From Alphaproteobacteria bacterium (lineage in GTDB: Bacteria > Pseudomonadota > Alphaproteobacteria > Micavibrionales > CSBR16-224): a stretch of DNA of 7,797 nt. Location: positions 1-7,797 of the forward strand of contig SKHU01000043.1 of NCBI GenBank assembly GCA_007116755.1, given 5' to 3'. Below, piece by piece: positions 5,711 through 7,797 of this stretch. Within the stretch, counting starts at the first letter, position 1. Every line of letters begins with the position of its first letter. Made by a program: the position numbers and the translations under genes. The notes under the pieces were generated by a model. The model saw nothing but the letters and a program-made list of their open reading frames with translations. It did no database searches and was not told the DNA's origin.

Positions 5711-6790
5711 ATGCAGGACAGAAATCCAGATCAGCAATCGACGGATTCGCCGTCCGGAGATACGCCTGCGGCGGCACCTCACGGCGGTTTCGGCATGGCT
5801 GCCGCAATGGCGGCCGGGTCCGGTACTCCGCCGGATGGAGGGGCACCGCCGGAACAGAAGAGCGAAGATACCAAAACCGAACAGCCTGCCGATGCGCAAC
5901 AGGGCGATGCCTCTGGCGAAGCTGCCGCAGATACGAATGCAGGCGACGGAGAAACTGCCGCAACCGAACCCGACAGTGAGGCGGCTGACGGTGCAGCCGC
6001 CCCCTCCCCTGCAGTGACCGACAAGGGCATGGAAAAACAGGTCGGCGGCGGTAAGTCGAAGGAAAATCTGAAACCCGCGGGCAAGTCATCAAAATCGATC
6101 GAAATGATCGAGAACGCGATGAAGCGCGGTGAAGAGAAGATGGGAAACCTCAGCAAAGCGCCGCTGAACAGGCAAAAAATTCAAACAGAATTTTACAGGG
6201 ATAGATTCTACCGTCTGATCCAGATAGCACTGTTTAATGCTGTTATTATGGCGGCCATCATCATTACAACTATTTTTTATATGTTCCAGACAAAACCGGA
6301 CAACCGTTTTTTTGCAACGACAATTGACGGACGTATTCTGCAATTGACACCGCTGGATCAGCAAAGCATGACACCTTCGCAGCTATACGCATGGCTGGTA
6401 GATGCGTCCATGGAAACAATGAGTTTTGGCTTTCATGATTATCAGCGTCGTTTACAAGCCAGTACACAGCACTTTACACGTGACGGCTGGGAAAGTTTTG
6501 CGAGTATGTTGCAGGAAATGCGCCTGATTGAAACGCTGGAGCAAGGACATATGGTGCTCAGCATGCAGCCACGCAGTGCGCCGGTTCTTGTACAGCACGG
6601 AGTGGTCGATGGCCGTTATCGCTGGGTTGTAGATATTGATTTTGTCCTGACCTTGCAAGGCCGTGGGCCAAGTAGTTCGCGACCTTTGCGCCTGCGCATA
6701 ACAATTGAACGCGTATCCGCACTTGAAAATGTTGCCGGCGTGGCGATTGCCCGCTGGTCACCACGCCCGGGCGCACGACAGCATTATTAA
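5711..6790 (+). CDS. DotI/IcmL-like type IVB secretion inner-membrane protein with long acidic N-terminal tail
   Basis: The protein has 359 residues from the ATG at 5711; a TTG at 5699 would add four more but has no ribosome site, and the one for the ATG is weak too. Residues 1 to about 150 are a low-complexity tail rich in Ala, Gly, Pro, Asp and Glu, likely disordered, turning basic near 110-150. A TEFYRDRFYRLIQIA segment leads into one membrane helix (about 169-192). The remainder (about 197-350) reads like the DotI/IcmL (TraM) domain: NRFFATTIDGRILQLTPL, ASMETMSFGFHDYQRRLQ, HFTRDGWESF, VLVQHGVVDGRYRWVVDIDFVLTLQ. In Legionella, DotI spans the inner membrane with DotJ and has a VirB8-like periplasmic domain; it is part of the type IVB core. 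Topology here would be tail in the cytoplasm and domain in the periplasm. Usual DotI/IcmL proteins are about 210 residues, so the tail is extra. No other Dot/Icm gene is visible nearby. Family assignment is from remembered motifs, not a search. Confidence 0.8.
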   Translation: MQDRNPDQQSTDSPSGDTPAAAPHGGFGMAAAMAAGSGTPPDGGAPPEQKSEDTKTEQPADAQQGDASGEAAADTNAGDGETAATEPDSEAADGAAAPSPAVTDKGMEKQVGGGKSKENLKPAGKSSKSIEMIENAMKRGEEKMGNLSKAPLNRQKIQTEFYRDRFYRLIQIALFNAVIMAAIIITTIFYMFQTKPDNRFFATTIDGRILQLTPLDQQSMTPSQLYAWLVDASMETMSFGFHDYQRRLQASTQHFTRDGWESFASMLQEMRLIETLEQGHMVLSMQPRSAPVLVQHGVVDGRYRWVVDIDFVLTLQGRGPSSSRPLRLRITIERVSALENVAGVAIARWSPRPGARQHY

Positions 6791-6940
6791 ACTTAAAACA
6801 ACACGCTTGAAAAAACACCGTTGTTTCCGGTAAAAAATTAGTTTTATTTTAGTGTTGCAATCTTTTGTTTTTTACGCTATTTTTCGCCTTGTTCGTATGC
6901 GGCTCTACCATCTGATTTAAATTTTCAGGATGGATTTTCT

Positions 6941-6968
6941 TTGAAACAACCGTTTTTTAGCGTATAGA
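6941..6968 (+). promoter_or_regulatory. Promoter of the initiator tRNA gene
   Basis: TTGAAA (6941-6946), a 16-base spacer and TATAGA (6963-6968) are a good match to -35 and -10 boxes. Transcription would start near 6975, about 17 bases before the mature 5' end of the tRNA. Confidence 0.6.
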
Positions 6969-6991
6969 GCGCAGGCAGACGTTTTTTCTAT

Positions 6992-7070
<79 letters not shown>

Positions 7071-7111
7071 AAATCAATCACTTAGCAATCATATATTAAC
7101 CATATTCACGC

Positions 7112-7117
7112 TATAAT
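7112..7117 (+). promoter_or_regulatory. Consensus -10 box of the integrase gene
   Basis: A perfect TATAAT lies 45 bases before the integrase ATG. No convincing -35 box is found at 16-18 bases upstream, so it may need an activator or depend on other contacts. The predicted start, near 7124, falls inside the first of two direct repeats. Confidence 0.45.
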
Positions 7118-7120
7118 GGA

Positions 7121-7139
7121 CTTACACATGTCTTACACA
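7121..7139 (+). repeat. Direct repeats CTTACACA, one helical turn apart
   Basis: CTTACACA occurs at 7121-7128 and 7132-7139, a period of 11 bases, so both copies face the same side of the DNA. They overlap the predicted integrase transcription start. They could be integrase arm-type sites, excisionase sites or an operator. Confidence 0.6.
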
Positions 7140-7162
7140 GTAACCATGTTTGTGAGGTCGTT

Positions 7163-7797
7163 ATGCAATCCCATAAGTTATTCGGTGGTAAACTCCATGT
7201 ATATAAACGCGAGAGCAGCAGATACTGGCAATGCTCCACCTTTTTAGAAGGACGCAACCATAGAATAAGCACACAAGAAGACAGCCTACTCCATGCCAAA
7301 GAAATCGCTGAAGACTGGTACCTTGAACTGCGCGGCAAATCCCGTGCAGGCCTTTTAAAACGTGAAATCGAAAACAAACAAGAAAAGACATTCGCGGAAG
7401 TCGCAGCCCTTTTTATGGATGAATATGAAGTCATCACCGAAGGGCAACGCAGTAAGCGCTGGATTCAAGGACATGGCATTCGACTGCGTATCCATCTCGT
7501 TCCGTTTTTTGGAGAACTCCCGATCTCTGAAGTGACCTCGGGGCAAGTACAAAAATACAGATTTCATCGTATGAAATCGGCAGGCCAACGCAACCCTCAT
7601 GCAAAAGATAACCGCCCGGTTACAGACAAACCACCCTCAAGAAGTACGTTGCATAATGAATTGGTGACCCTGCGACAGGTGCTGAAAACTGCTGTCAGGC
7701 ATGGCTGGCTTACCGCCCTTCCGGATTTATCAGCGCCATACAAAACCAACGGTAAGGTTGTTCATCGTCCATGGTTCAGCCCTAAAGAGTATAAACA
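7163..7797 (+). CDS. Tyrosine recombinase (phage/island integrase), N-terminal part; truncated by window edge
   Basis: Site-specific recombinase presumed to insert and excise the element at the initiator tRNA. I translated 211 complete codons by hand with no stop before the right edge. An N-terminal arm-DNA-binding domain (about 7-60) has FGGKLHVYKRESSRYWQC, the GRNHRIST turn and the helix AKEIAEDWYLELRGK. A SAM-like core-binding domain follows (about 75-190): TFAEVAALFMDEY, HLVPFFGELPISEVTSGQVQKYR, and STLHNELVTLRQVLKTAVRHGWL, the typical helix before the catalytic domain. The catalytic domain with its R..H-x-x-R..Y residues would lie beyond the window, so it is not known whether the gene is intact. 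GAGG at 7154-7157, five bases before the ATG, supports the start. It reads away from the tRNA on the same strand, the usual order at a tRNA-borne island end. The family is clear; whether the element is a prophage, conjugative element or island cannot be told here. Confidence 0.9.
   Translation, partial: MQSHKLFGGKLHVYKRESSRYWQCSTFLEGRNHRISTQEDSLLHAKEIAEDWYLELRGKSRAGLLKREIENKQEKTFAEVAALFMDEYEVITEGQRSKRWIQGHGIRLRIHLVPFFGELPISEVTSGQVQKYRFHRMKSAGQRNPHAKDNRPVTDKPPSRSTLHNELVTLRQVLKTAVRHGWLTALPDLSAPYKTNGKVVHRPWFSPKEYK

Noticed and set aside
6796..6826. AAACAAC...GTTGTTT inverted repeat as terminator of the DotI-like gene
   Set aside because: The stem is A/T-rich with a 17-base loop and is followed by CCGGTAAAAAA, not a T-run. 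It gives no convincing terminator, and I see no better one after this gene.
6855..6883. TTGCAA, 17 bases, TATTTT as a promoter for a small gene or RNA before the tRNA
   Set aside because: The -10 match is poor in T-rich DNA, and the only following ORF is a few codons long. The closer TTGAAA/TATAGA pair explains the tRNA.
7111..7600. Minus-strand open frames opposite the integrase
   Set aside because: They are antisense to a recognisable arm-binding and core-binding integrase region and have no motif of their own.

Overview
The window looks like chromosomal DNA of an alphaproteobacterium, with a mobile element beginning at its right end. The lineage call is inference. It rests on an alphaproteobacterial-looking exported protein family, a DotI/IcmL-type protein, and an initiator tRNA whose anticodon stem departs from the usual three G:C pairs. 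I cannot place it to genus; orders that carry stray Dot/Icm-like genes are candidates.

Left block, minus strand, positions 3612 down to 1. This is a tight three-gene cluster. A small exported protein with four cysteines (3049-3612) is followed by a complete BglX-type GH3 beta-glucosidase (832-3042). Next comes the start of a glycoamylase-fold enzyme (PF10091 type, closest to GH144 beta-1,2-glucanases) that runs off the left edge (1-791). Together the two enzymes suggest breakdown of beta-glucan oligosaccharides, plausibly beta-1,2-linked. Neither enzyme has a signal peptide, and in-frame stops lie just upstream of both starts, so both are predicted cytoplasmic.

Middle block, plus strand, 3613-5503. 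A short divergent promoter region separates the cluster from argE (acetylornithine deacetylase, M20 family, 3773-4948). It is followed by ndk (nucleoside diphosphate kinase, 5081-5503). The ndk leader holds a perfect inverted repeat and a perfect 10-bp tandem repeat.

Right-middle, 5504-6991. A candidate ndk terminator overlaps the -35 box of a promoter for a DotI/IcmL-like inner-membrane protein (5711-6790). This protein has the family's membrane segment and periplasmic domain, preceded by an unusual acidic, Ala/Gly/Pro-rich tail of about 150 residues. No other type IV secretion gene is visible. The 201 bases from 6791 to 6991 hold no gene, only the promoter of the tRNA.

Right end, 6992-7797. 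A complete initiator tRNA-Met gene (CCA encoded) is followed 94 bases later by a same-strand tyrosine recombinase (7163 to the edge). This is the usual arrangement at one end of an element integrated into a tRNA 3' end; the rest of the element and its other attachment site lie outside the window.
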